Assembly: GCA_910577845.1 (NCBI GenBank)
Contig: CAJTNA010000013.1
Coordinates: 1-37,181, forward strand
Source of the DNA: an uncultured Christensenella sp.
GTDB taxonomy: Bacteria > Bacillota > Clostridia > Christensenellales > UBA3700
Reading direction: 5' to 3'
Length of the DNA stretch: 37,181 nucleotides
A program made the position numbers and the translations under genes. Every line of letters starts with the position of its first letter. Within the stretch, counting starts at the first letter, position 1. The notes below the pieces were generated by a model. It worked only from the letters and a program-made list of their open reading frames with translations. It made no database searches and was not told where the DNA came from. Shown piece by piece: positions 17,564 through 25,945 of this stretch.

Positions 17564-18013
17564 ATGAAAAAATGTCTTATAGTTTTAGCATTATGCATAC
17601 TTTTATTGGTTACATATTCTTTGCCAGTCATATTGCCTGATTCTGACAAAGAGATATACATAAATTATTTTACTAAAGGTAAATATAACGAAAATTCCAT
17701 ATACCTTTATGACGATATATTTATGACAAGCAGTGATTACAAAAATGGACAACAAACGGCAGACAGCTTGAGAAACATTGTTGGAATAAGTGCAACATTT
17801 AAAGGCGATTTTGACGATATGCAAAAGGTGCTTAAAAAATGTAAGGTTGCAGTTAGCAGTGAGGAGAGAGTTGGAAATGTACATATCATTTATGGTATAT
17901 CTGAAAGTTGTGGAAAACCAGTGCAAGCAAATGGAATGAACATTAATTTTCAAATCGCTATAAGGGATAATGTAATCACAGTAGGCACCCCTTTAATTAT
18001 GGGGAGTTATTAA
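17564..18013 (+). CDS. Membrane-anchored or secreted protein, possibly YwmB-like
   Basis: A 149-aa protein. Residues 4-24 are a hydrophobic anchor or uncleaved signal; the rest is an outward-facing domain ending VITVGTPLIMGSY. This ending, with FQIAIRDN before it, recalls the YwmB family (called TATA-box-binding-like from its fold), which sits next to spoIID/spoIIQ in Firmicutes. The following gene here is a SpoIIQ-like M23 protein, which supports the idea. Usual YwmB is about 250 aa, so the call is tentative. ATG 17564 is preferred over GTG 17549, which overlaps the GAGG ribosome site. The gap to the next gene is 18 bp, so the two are one operon. Confidence 0.7.
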   Translation: MKKCLIVLALCILLLVTYSLPVILPDSDKEIYINYFTKGKYNENSIYLYDDIFMTSSDYKNGQQTADSLRNIVGISATFKGDFDDMQKVLKKCKVAVSSEERVGNVHIIYGISESCGKPVQANGMNINFQIAIRDNVITVGTPLIMGSY

Positions 18014-18031
18014 GAATATTTGGAGGTAATT

Positions 18032-18670
18032 ATGCAAAAAAAAGATGCAAAGGCTATCGGCAGCAGATTAATGGCTTTTTTAAAAAAGAATATTCATTAT
18101 ATCCTGATGATTCTATGCGTGATAGCGATTGGAGTAGTAGTAACAGTAGTTGCAGTGCTTAACACAACAAAACCAGATGTAGATGTTAGTAAACCAGATA
18201 ACCCATCAGTTGAGGTTCCAGACGATACAGACAAGCCAGTTGTTGTAGAAAAGAAATTCGCTTTGATTATGCCAGTTGATGGCGGTGTACAAGGCAGAGC
18301 ATTTTCTGACACAGCGTTAAGTTATAATCCGTCAATGTCACAATATGATGCACATTTGGCAGTGGATATACTTGGTGAAGAAGGCAAAAATATTTATGCT
18401 GGCTTTGAGGGAACTGTTGTAGATGTTCAAAATGACATTTATAATGGCGGTACAGTAACAATTGACTATGGCAAAGGTTATGTAGCAACATTCAAATTGC
18501 TTGCGGATGTTAGCGTAAAGAAAGGTGACAAAGTCAAAGAAACAAGTGTTATAGGTAAAGTTGGAAAGTTCCAGTTTGAATGCAAAGAGCAAGCTCACTT
18601 ACATTTAGAGCTTAAAAAAGACAACAAGTTGGTTGACCCTATGCTTTATATTGTTGGTGAGGATAAGTAA
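18032..18670 (+). CDS. Membrane-anchored M23 (LytM) peptidase, SpoIIQ-like
   Basis: A 212-aa protein with a short cytoplasmic N-terminus, one membrane segment (about 22-43), a Pro/Asp/Val-rich linker (48-72) and a LytM domain (75-208). The metal ligands are complete: H108 and D112 (HLAVD) and H189, H191 (HLH), so it could be an active zinc endopeptidase on peptidoglycan. Layout and length match clostridial SpoIIQ, which keeps these residues, unlike the Bacillus protein. Whether this organism sporulates cannot be told here; a general cell-wall role is the alternative. TGGAGG precedes ATG 18032. It forms a pair with the preceding gene. Confidence 0.82.
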   Translation: MQKKDAKAIGSRLMAFLKKNIHYILMILCVIAIGVVVTVVAVLNTTKPDVDVSKPDNPSVEVPDDTDKPVVVEKKFALIMPVDGGVQGRAFSDTALSYNPSMSQYDAHLAVDILGEEGKNIYAGFEGTVVDVQNDIYNGGTVTIDYGKGYVATFKLLADVSVKKGDKVKETSVIGKVGKFQFECKEQAHLHLELKKDNKLVDPMLYIVGEDK

Positions 18671-18675
18671 TTATT

Positions 18676-18701
18676 AAGGGTGCTTTAACGGCACTCTTTT
18701 T
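18676..18701 (+). terminator. Intrinsic terminator of the M23 gene
   Basis: AAGGGTGC (18676-18683) pairs with GCACTCTT (18691-18698) through one G-U, followed by T residues, 6 bp after the stop. Confidence 0.9.
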
Positions 18702-18774
18702 AAATGCGTTAGCAAAATATAAACTAAGCATTTTAAAATTATTGGCGAAAAATCTAGCAATTTTTGTGATTTTA

Positions 18775-18783
18775 TGCTAAAAT
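18775..18783 (+). promoter_or_regulatory. Extended -10 promoter directly at a start codon
   Basis: TG-C-TAAAAT is an extended -10 element ending at 18783. The expected transcript start is 18789-18791, at the ATG (18790) of the radical-SAM gene. The -35 region (TAGCAA, 18755-18760) is poor, which is normal for extended -10 promoters. Confidence 0.45.
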
Positions 18784-18789
18784 TTAAGT

Positions 18790-19665
18790 ATGGAAAATGG
18801 TTTAAATTACAATAGCATAACAAATTATTACAAAAAAACTTTTGGGGAAAGTGTATATAAACTAGCATTAAATATAGGTGCTACTTGCCCTAATCGTGAC
18901 GGAAGCTTAGGTAAAGGCGGTTGTATATATTGTAGCGGTGCTGGTAGTGGGGATTACGCTACAATTTATAGCCGACTTGAGCTTGCTAAACAAAAGTTAA
19001 AAGACAAAAATACTGGCAAATATATTGCGTATTTTCAGTCTTTTACAAATACATATATGCCAGTAGAAAAATTAGATAGTTTTGTGCAAGAGGTACTTAA
19101 AGATAAAGACATTTGCGGACTAAGCATTTCTACTAGACCAGACTGCATAAGTGAAGATATGTTGGAATATCTTTCCAATCTTAACAAAATTACTCATTTA
19201 GTTGTGGAACTTGGTTTGCAGTCAGTGCATAATAAAACGCTTAAACTAATTAAACGTGGTCATACTTTTGAGGATTTTGTAGTATGTTATAATAGACTAA
19301 AAAGTCGCAACATAAAAGTTTGTGTGCATATTATGAATGGTCTGCCAAATGAGAGTGAAGGGGATATGTTGCAAACAATTAAATTTGTTGCAGATATAAT
19401 GCCACACTCTGTCAAAATTCATTGCGTGTATGTGCCAAAAGATACACAGCTTTGCGATATGTATATAAATGGCAAATATAAACCACTTGAAATGCAAGAG
19501 TATATACAATTGCTTGCAAAACAACTTAAAATTTTAGGTGACAAAATTTATATTGAACGACTAACTGGCGATGGTGAGAGAAGTAATCTTGTAGCACCAG
19601 AATGGACATTACATAAGCGATATTTTTTAAATCAACTCAATAAATATTTAGCTGAAAATAAATAA
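18790..19665 (+). CDS. TIGR01212 (YhcC-like) radical SAM protein
   Basis: A 291-aa cytoplasmic radical-SAM enzyme. The cluster-binding cysteines are C33, C45 and C48 (C-x11-C-x2-C), spaced as in the TIGR01212/YhcC/YtqA group rather than the standard C-x3-C-x2-C. STRPDCI (115-121) and VVELGLQS (138-145) fit the family's SAM-binding barrel. Some relatives have been linked to tRNA modification, but I do not assign a reaction. There is no clear ribosome site before the ATG, and an extended -10 element ends 6 bases upstream, suggesting a leaderless mRNA. It is monocistronic; the next clear terminator is 380 bp downstream. Confidence 0.88.
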   Translation: MENGLNYNSITNYYKKTFGESVYKLALNIGATCPNRDGSLGKGGCIYCSGAGSGDYATIYSRLELAKQKLKDKNTGKYIAYFQSFTNTYMPVEKLDSFVQEVLKDKDICGLSISTRPDCISEDMLEYLSNLNKITHLVVELGLQSVHNKTLKLIKRGHTFEDFVVCYNRLKSRNIKVCVHIMNGLPNESEGDMLQTIKFVADIMPHSVKIHCVYVPKDTQLCDMYINGKYKPLEMQEYIQLLAKQLKILGDKIYIERLTGDGERSNLVAPEWTLHKRYFLNQLNKYLAENK

Positions 19666-20046
19666 TTTTTAATAAAAATTGGTAAAAATAAATAATTTTT
19701 TAAAGTTAAATTGTTAAAATTAAAAAGTATTGCTTGATTATATCTGCATATGTTGATATGACAATATAATTAAATATGAATGTATTATAATCAGTTAAAA
19801 TAACTATTTTTACTTGAAAATGTTAGCTTTCAAAAATATCTATATTTAATCATATGTACAATGATTGTTGTATTAACATTTGAGCATATGTAAATGGAGT
19901 TATTAATAAATATATGAGCATTTATCAATCTAAAAATTGTTGAGTAAATGTACATATTGTGATATGCTCAGACAATAATTAGACTATCTCTTTTATCACT
20001 GACACTTTCACCAAAATAAATACAGCAAATAACAACTTTTTTTAAT
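19666..20046. other. AT-rich gap with inverted TGAGCATAT motifs
   Basis: No gene is seen. TGAGCATAT (19881-19889) faces ATATGCTCA (19962-19970), and a related TATATGAGCA lies between at 19911-19920; CATATG and GTACA words recur around them. It ends at a strong terminator, so it is either a long 3' UTR of the radical-SAM mRNA or an independent small RNA. Confidence 0.4.
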
Positions 20047-20079
20047 GCCACACAAATGGTAGTTTGTGTGGCGTTTTTG
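20047..20079 (+). terminator. Strong intrinsic terminator before ychF
   Basis: GCCACACAAA, a 6-base loop, TTTGTGTGGC, then GTTTTTG. The 10-bp stem is perfect. It stands about 380 bp from the nearest upstream gene. Confidence 0.92.
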
Positions 20080-20097
20080 TGTGAATATACAATTCAC

Positions 20098-20126
20098 TTG
20101 ACTTTTGTTTATTTTTTTATTATAAT
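20098..20126 (+). promoter_or_regulatory. Sigma-A promoter of ychF-argS
   Basis: TTGACT (20098-20103), a 17-base spacer, TATAAT (20121-20126). Close to consensus; the predicted start is near 20133, giving a 5' UTR of about 60 bases. Confidence 0.88.
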
Positions 20127-20191
20127 CTAAATAATGTATTAAAATATGTGTATATATCTTAATTTAGATATTTATTAAATTGGAGAATGAA

Positions 20192-21283
20192 ATGAAACTT
20201 GGTGTTGTTGGTTTGCCAAATGTGGGCAAAAGTACATTGTTTAACGCAATAACAAAGGCTGGGGCTGAAAGTGCAAACTACCCTTTCTGCACTATTGAGC
20301 CAAATGTGGGCGTAGTTGCTGTTCCAGATAAAAGATTGGACGCACTTGCTAAATTGTATGATAGTAAAAAAATTACACCTACATATCTTGAGTTTGTGGA
20401 TATTGCGGGACTTGTTAAAGGTGCATCACGTGGCGAAGGTTTAGGCAACAAGTTTTTATCTCATATTAGAGAGGTAGATGCAATTACTCACGTTGTAAGG
20501 TGTTTTGACGATGACAATATCACACACGTTGATGGCAGTGTTGACCCATTAAGAGATATTGAGACTATTAATTTAGAATTAATTTTTGCGGATATGGAAT
20601 CTGTTAGTAAAAGAATTGCCAAAGCACGTAGTAGTGCCAAAGGTGGTGATAAGAAATTTATTGCAGAGGCAGAATTTTTGGAAAAGATTTATGCTAATCT
20701 TGAAAGTGGGAAACCTGTACGTGCAATGGAGTTTAGTGATGATGAACAAGCTTTGGTAAAAGATATGTTTTTGCTAACTACTAAACCAGTTATCTATGTC
20801 GCAAATATTAGTGAAAATGAGATTGGCAGTGAAAATGAATATGTGAAAAAAGTAAAGGAATTTGCAAAAGGTGACAATGCAGGTGTAGTTGTGCTTTGTG
20901 CGAAGATTGAGGAAGACTTAGCTTCAATTGATGACGATGAAGAGCGAGCAATGTTCGCAGAGGAATTAGGACTTACTGAAAGCGGTCTTGATATTTTGGT
21001 AACAGAGTGCTATAGCTTGCTTGGACTAATTTCTTACCTTACTGCGGGCGAAAAGGAAACTCGTGCTTGGACTATTGAAAAAGGCACAAAAGCACCTCAG
21101 GCTGCTGGAAAAATTCATAGTGATTTTGAACGTGGTTTTATTAGAGCGGAAATTGTAGATTACAAAATTTTGCTTGAGCTTGGTTCATATACTATAGCAA
21201 AAGAAAAAGGCAAAGTTAGAAGTGAAGGCAAGGACTATGTTGTACAAGATGGCGATGTCGTATTGTTTAGATTTAATGTTTAA
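20192..21283 (+). CDS. ychF: Redox-regulated ATPase/GTPase YchF
   Basis: A 363-aa Obg-family P-loop protein, the standard YchF/OLA1 length. It has GLPNVGKST (G1, residues 7-15), the DxxG-type switch DIAGLVKGASRGEG (near 67-80), the NxxE-type position typical of ATP-preferring YchF (ANISENEIG near 209), and the C-terminal TGS domain with AAGKIHSDFERGFIRAE. It binds ribosomes and acts in stress and translation control. TTGGAG precedes ATG 20192; the in-frame TTG at 20180 is part of the ribosome site. argS starts 10 bp after the stop, so both share the strong promoter. Confidence 0.95.
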   Translation: MKLGVVGLPNVGKSTLFNAITKAGAESANYPFCTIEPNVGVVAVPDKRLDALAKLYDSKKITPTYLEFVDIAGLVKGASRGEGLGNKFLSHIREVDAITHVVRCFDDDNITHVDGSVDPLRDIETINLELIFADMESVSKRIAKARSSAKGGDKKFIAEAEFLEKIYANLESGKPVRAMEFSDDEQALVKDMFLLTTKPVIYVANISENEIGSENEYVKKVKEFAKGDNAGVVVLCAKIEEDLASIDDDEERAMFAEELGLTESGLDILVTECYSLLGLISYLTAGEKETRAWTIEKGTKAPQAAGKIHSDFERGFIRAEIVDYKILLELGSYTIAKEKGKVRSEGKDYVVQDGDVVLFRFNV

Positions 21284-21293
21284 GAGGTTATAA

Positions 21294-22982
21294 ATGGATT
21301 ATAAAGTACAGATAGCAAAACTTATAAAAATTGACGGTGCCAGCTTTGAGGAAATACTTCCATTAGTAGTGGTTGCAAAAGATACAGGACTTGCGGACTA
21401 TGCTTTTCCTTGCTTTAAATTTGCAAAAACCCTACGAAAATCGCCACTTATTATTGCAAATGAGGTTGTGGATAGTATTGAAAAACCTGCTTTTGTGGAA
21501 AGTATCGAGGCTGTAAACGGGTATGTCAACTTTAAATTGTCAAAGGTTAATTATGTTAAAGAGGTTGTGGAAAAAGTAAAAAAGCTTGGTGATAACTACG
21601 GCAATAGTGATGAGGGAAAAGGGAAAACTATTTGTATTGACTACTCAAGTATCAATATTGCAAAGCCTTTTCATATGGGACATTTGTCTACAACTATTAT
21701 AGGTGCGAGCTTATATAAAATTTACAAAAAGTTAGGCTATAATGTGGTTGGTATTAATCATTTAGGGGACTGGGGTACCCAGTTTGGTAAGCTTATTGTT
21801 GCATACAAAATGTGGGGTGACAAAGAGGATATAAATCAACGTGGTATAAACGCTTTATTAGAAATTTATGTAAAGTTCCACAAAGAGGCTGAAAGTAATC
21901 CCGACTTAAATGACTTAGCACGTAGTTGGTTTAAAAAGATTGAGGATAATGACGAAGAAGCAATGACCCTATTTATGTGGTTTAAGGAAGTTACATTGCG
22001 TGATGTCCAAAAAATCTACGAAAGACTAGATGTGCATTTTGACAGTTACAATGGTGAAAGTTTTTATAATGATAAAATGCAACCTGTTTTACAAGAGTTA
22101 GAGGAAAAGGGACTTACTAAGATAAGCAATGGTGCTACGATTGTTGAATTTGATGAAAGCGAAGGTATGCCACCTTGCCTTATTAAAAAAGCTGATGGTG
22201 CTACCCTTTATGCAACACGTGATTTGGCAGCCGCTTTTTACAGGAAAAATACTTACAATTTTTATAAATCATTGTATGTAGTTGCTTATCAACAAAATTT
22301 GCATTTTAAACAATTATTTAAAGTAATTGAAATGATGGGCTATGATTGGGCAAAAGATATGGTTCACGTTCCATTTGGAATGGTAAGTATTGAGGGTGAG
22401 AAGCTTTCCACACGTGACGGCAATGTTGTATTTTTGGAAGATGTGTTGAATACTGCTAAAGCAAAAGCTTTGCAAATTATTAATGAAAAAAATCCTAGCT
22501 TAGAGGATAAAGATAATGTTGCGGAAATGGTTGGAACTGGTGCTGTTATCTTTGGTGCATTAGTTGGTAGCCGTATTAAAGACATAAGTTTCAGCTATGA
22601 TAAAGTGTTAAACTTTGAAGGTGAAACTGGACCATATGTTCAATATACTTATGCAAGGTGTTGTTCTTTACTAAATAAGATTGATTGTTCAGGTGAAATT
22701 AATTATAATAATTTAACTACTGCAGAAAGTTATGAATTAATTAAATTAATTGATAGATATCCAGATATAGTTGCAGATAGCGGTGAAAAATATGAGCCGT
22801 CTATTGTAACAAGATATATTTATTCGCTAGCTTGTCAGTTTAACAAATTCTATTTGGAACAAAATATCTCAAATTCTGATATGGCAGATAAAAGTGCAAG
22901 ACTTGCGGTAGTTAAAATAGTAAAAGATATCATAAAAAACGCAATGTCTTTGCTTGGTATTAAATGCCCTACTAAAATGTGA
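21294..22982 (+). CDS. argS: Arginyl-tRNA synthetase
   Basis: A 562-aa class I synthetase that charges tRNA-Arg. It has the N-terminal Arg-tRNA-synthetase additional domain (about 1-90), the HIGH signature HMGH (127-130), the KMSKS-equivalent EKLSTRDGN near 365-373, and the helical DALR anticodon-binding domain at the end. The HIGH box is preceded by the usual DYSSINIAKPF stretch. AAGAGG is the ribosome site. It is the second gene of the ychF-argS operon and ends before an intrinsic terminator. Confidence 0.96.
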   Translation: MDYKVQIAKLIKIDGASFEEILPLVVVAKDTGLADYAFPCFKFAKTLRKSPLIIANEVVDSIEKPAFVESIEAVNGYVNFKLSKVNYVKEVVEKVKKLGDNYGNSDEGKGKTICIDYSSINIAKPFHMGHLSTTIIGASLYKIYKKLGYNVVGINHLGDWGTQFGKLIVAYKMWGDKEDINQRGINALLEIYVKFHKEAESNPDLNDLARSWFKKIEDNDEEAMTLFMWFKEVTLRDVQKIYERLDVHFDSYNGESFYNDKMQPVLQELEEKGLTKISNGATIVEFDESEGMPPCLIKKADGATLYATRDLAAAFYRKNTYNFYKSLYVVAYQQNLHFKQLFKVIEMMGYDWAKDMVHVPFGMVSIEGEKLSTRDGNVVFLEDVLNTAKAKALQIINEKNPSLEDKDNVAEMVGTGAVIFGALVGSRIKDISFSYDKVLNFEGETGPYVQYTYARCCSLLNKIDCSGEINYNNLTTAESYELIKLIDRYPDIVADSGEKYEPSIVTRYIYSLACQFNKFYLEQNISNSDMADKSARLAVVKIVKDIIKNAMSLLGIKCPTKM

Positions 22983-23150
22983 TTTGTTGCTAATTAATAT
23001 ATAGATTATTAATATATATGCAAAGGTCATAATTTATTGTAATTAGTGGTGAAAAAAACAATTCCACTATAAAAGTAAGATAAATTAATTTTGATAAGAA
23101 AAGTAATTTTATTTAATAAAAATTAAAATAAAAATTTATTATGTTAAATA

Positions 23151-23186
23151 AAAATAAGGGATAGTTAATCTTTCCCTTATTTTTTA
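23151..23186 (+). terminator. Intrinsic terminator of ychF-argS
   Basis: AAAATAAGGGA (23151-23161) pairs with TCCCTTATTTT (23173-23183), followed by more T residues. It lies about 170 bp after the argS stop; the sequence between is AT-rich with no gene. Confidence 0.85.
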
Positions 23187-23260
23187 TGTATTGCTTATTG
23201 CGTTATTATTTTACTTATATCAATATTAAGATATCATTATATAGAAATATTTGTAATTTA

Positions 23261-23289
23261 TTGCAAATTTTTTTTATATGGTGTATAAT
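23261..23289 (+). promoter_or_regulatory. Sigma-A promoter of the CofE-like gene
   Basis: TTGCAA (23261-23266), a 17-base spacer ending GGTG, TATAAT (23284-23289). The predicted 5' UTR is about 100 bases and carries the palindrome at 23350-23367. Confidence 0.82.
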
Positions 23290-23349
23290 ACAAATAGAAA
23301 AAATAAATTTTGACATAAGCCAAAATTTTTAAGTTATTACTTTGCGTTT

Positions 23350-23367
23350 ACTTAAAAGCTTTTAAGT
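23350..23367. repeat. 18-bp perfect palindrome in the CofE-like gene leader
   Basis: ACTTAAAAGCTTTTAAGT is fully self-complementary. It lies between the promoter and the ribosome site, so it could be an operator downstream of the start point. Confidence 0.55.
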
Positions 23368-23398
23368 ATTCCTAGTAATAATTAATAGGAGATTTATT

Positions 23399-24577
23399 AT
23401 GAAAACTATTGGTACTATTTCAAGAGGAATAAAAGCACCTATTATCAAAAAAGGTGACAATTTGGTTGACATTGTTGTAGATAGTGTACTTGCTGCAAGT
23501 AAGGAAGGCAAGTTTGAATTACAAGATAAAGATGTCATTGCTATGACTGAGGCAATTGTAGCTAGAGCTCAAGGTAACTACGCTACCTTGGAGCAGATTG
23601 CAAAAGATGTTAGAAGAAAAACTGGTGGCGGTACCGTTGGTCTTGTATTCCCAATTATGTCAAGAAATAGATTTTCTATGATTTTAAAGGGCATTGCAAT
23701 GGGGGTTGATAAATTGATTATTCAATTGTCTTATCCAAGTGACGAGGTTGGTAACCCATTGATTCCAATGGATATCATTGACGAAAAAGGTGTTAATCCT
23801 TATACTGATGTTTTCACTGAAGAACAATATTACGCTACTTTTGGTAAAATACTACACCCGTTTACTGGTCTTGATTATATTGAGTTGTACAAGAGCTTTG
23901 CTGGTGATAATTGTGAAATTATCCTTGCGAACAATCCAAAGGAAATTTTGAAATATACTGACAAAGTTATCAATGCGGATATACATACAAGAAATCGTAC
24001 AAAACGCATCTTGAAAGAAGCAGGTGCTAAAGTTAGCTTGAATTTGACAGATATCTTGAATGAGAGTGTTGACGGTAGCGGTTGGAATGAGTATGGCTTG
24101 TATGGCAGTAACTTGGCAACAGATAACTCAATTAAACTTTTCCCTCGTGACGGACAAAAGCTAGTTGACGCAATTGCGGAAAAATTTAAATCAATCACTG
24201 GTAAAAACATTGAAGTTATGATTTATGGTGATGGTGCTTTTAAAGACCCAGTTGGCGGTATTTGGGAACTTGCTGACCCAGTAGTTTCTCCAGCATATAC
24301 AAAAGGTTTGGAGGGTACACCAAATGAGCTAAAACTTAAATATCTAGCAGATAATGCATTAGGTGACTTAACTGGTGAAGATGCTAAAAAAGCTATGAAA
24401 GAACTTATTAAAGAGAAAAAAGCTAACTTGGTAGCAGACCAATCATCTCAAGGTACAACTCCAAGAAGATTGACAGACCTATTAGGTAGCTTGTGCGACT
24501 TAACATCTGGCAGTGGTGATAAGGGTACACCAATTATCCTAATTCAAAATTACTTTACTAACTATAGTATTGACTAA
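23399..24577 (+). CDS. Coenzyme F420-0:L-glutamate ligase-like protein
   Basis: A 392-aa protein of the CofE/F420-0 gamma-glutamyl ligase family. Family-type stretches are DKDVIAMTEAIVARAQGNY (43-61), GGGTVGLVFPIMSRNRF, NADIHTRNRTKRI and MIYGDGAFKDPVGGIWELADP, where acidic residues would bind metal and GTP. CofE adds glutamate to F420 in methanogens and actinobacteria. Long homologues are common in Clostridia that are not known to make F420, where the true substrate is unknown; I infer an amide-forming ligase and no more. AGGAGA is the ribosome site. It is a single-gene unit with its own promoter and terminator. Confidence 0.85.
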   Translation: MKTIGTISRGIKAPIIKKGDNLVDIVVDSVLAASKEGKFELQDKDVIAMTEAIVARAQGNYATLEQIAKDVRRKTGGGTVGLVFPIMSRNRFSMILKGIAMGVDKLIIQLSYPSDEVGNPLIPMDIIDEKGVNPYTDVFTEEQYYATFGKILHPFTGLDYIELYKSFAGDNCEIILANNPKEILKYTDKVINADIHTRNRTKRILKEAGAKVSLNLTDILNESVDGSGWNEYGLYGSNLATDNSIKLFPRDGQKLVDAIAEKFKSITGKNIEVMIYGDGAFKDPVGGIWELADPVVSPAYTKGLEGTPNELKLKYLADNALGDLTGEDAKKAMKELIKEKKANLVADQSSQGTTPRRLTDLLGSLCDLTSGSGDKGTPIILIQNYFTNYSID

Positions 24578-24711
24578 TTTATTTAATTGTTGATTATACT
24601 AAATTTACTTTAAAAAGCAAATAAATTGTAGTAAATAAAGTTAATTTAAAGCTATCAAAAATTATATCAATATAACTAATTTTATGCCTATTATTTTTAT
24701 ACTCATACACA

Positions 24712-24751
24712 AAGGATATGACTACATTTTGTAGCCATATCCTTGTTTTTT
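24712..24751 (+). terminator. Intrinsic terminator of the CofE-like gene
   Basis: AAGGATATG and CTACA on the left pair with TGTAG and CATATCCTT on the right, with a single A-C mismatch, followed by GTTTTTT. Confidence 0.9.
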
Positions 24752-24874
24752 AGCGTTATTTTTTATAAAATGATTTTATTCAATCACATATTCATTTTTA
24801 TCAAGCTTCAATTTATCTAATGTGTATTATCAAGTTTGATGAGGGGTAATTGATTTTTTTTTAACTAAAGCTTA

Positions 24875-25765
24875 TTATATTTTATATCCCCAAACTATTG
24901 TATGATATTGCGGAATACCAAGTAAACCAGTATAGCGATTCCAATTATTGTCCCAATTACTTGGTTTACTAATTGCTTCACAATATAAATTTATTTTATC
25001 ACAACCACTGAATGCATCTGAACCAACATAAGATACATTCTTTGGTATTATTATGCTAGTCAAACTAGAACACTCACTGAATGCTTTTCCACCAATACTG
25101 GTCACATTGTTTGAGATGTTTACTTGTTTTAAATTATAACAATCAAAAAAAAGCCTATTACCAATGTTGGTAACACTATTTGGGATAGTAATTGAAAGCA
25201 ATTTATCACAATCCTTGAACGCTTCAGATAGTATGAATTTAGCAGTTATATTAATATTAAAATTTTAAATAGTTGATGATTTTGCTTTTACTAAAGCTAA
25301 ATAAGGATTTTGTTTATTCCCTATATATAGACCACCATTGTAGTCATTGTATTGTAGTTTATAACATCCAACGACCAGATTATCACCAAAGCTAGTAACA
25401 CTATTAGGTATTGTTATACTTGTAAGACTACTACACTCATAAAATGCACAATCACCAATGCTAGTAACGCTATTAGGTATTGTGATACTAGTAATCTTAT
25501 CACATTCATAAAATGCAGATGTATCAATATTAGTCACAGGCTTTCCTTGGTAAATATTTGGTATTACGATGTCATTTGTTGTAATTGTACCTTTACCAGT
25601 AACACTATATGAAACATCATCAGAATTTAATCTATACTCAAGTTCACCATTTTCCTTATTGCTATTATTGTTGTTATTGTAATTATTGCAAGCAACCAAA
25701 ATTATACATAGTCAACAAGCTAATAAAACTATCAAAAAGGTAACTATAACTTTTGATTTTTTCAT
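24875..25765 (-). pseudogene. BspA-type leucine-rich repeat lipoprotein, broken by two in-frame stops
   Basis: One continuous reading frame of 297 codons with its own AAGGAG site (25772-25777) and start (ATG 25763-25765), interrupted by TGA at 25712-25714 in the signal peptide and TAA at 25265-25267. Around the TGA it reads MKKSKVIVTFLIVLLAC, stop, LCIILVACNN, so the lipobox LVAC lies just after the stop. The rest has an Asn-rich linker and BspA/LRR_5 repeats (SITIPNSVTSIGDCAFYECSSL type) plus the NPYLALVKAKS cassette. No frameshift is needed. Such proteins are surface-exposed adhesin-like lipoproteins. The candidate invertible promoter lies just upstream. TGA and TAA end other genes here, so recoding is unlikely. 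Confidence 0.8.
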
Positions 25766-25804
25766 TATACACTCCTTAATTTAATAAAAAAATGTTGTAA
25801 ATTT

Positions 25805-25831
25805 GTTCACTAATTATATTAATTGATGAAC
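25805..25831 (+). repeat. Left inverted site (IR-L) of the candidate switch
   Basis: A 27-bp site: arm GTTCACTAATT, core ATATT, arm AATTGATGAAC. Compared with the reverse complement of IR-R it matches at 25 of 27 bases, including 20 in a row. Confidence 0.85.
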
Positions 25832-25903
25832 TATTTTGGCAATGAATATAGCGGTTTACCATTTAATTTACTTAAAATAGTATAATTTGAGATAAAAAAT
25901 GCT

Positions 25904-25932
25904 ATGACATTTTTTACCAGAATTGATATAAT
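25904..25932 (+). promoter_or_regulatory. Near-consensus promoter inside the inverted sites
   Basis: ATGACA (25904-25909), a 17-base spacer, TATAAT (25927-25932). In the present orientation it points right, into IR-R and the 3' end of the recombinase gene, with no sense gene ahead. No comparably good promoter faces the BspA-like gene. Confidence 0.8.
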
Positions 25933-25945
25933 TTAAATATAAAAT

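Noticed and set aside
25265..25714. TGA or stop recoding to explain the in-frame stops
   Set aside because: TGA and TAA both end intact genes in this window (for example at 9959, 12458, 22982 and 29039 for TGA), and no Sec-type context was seen.
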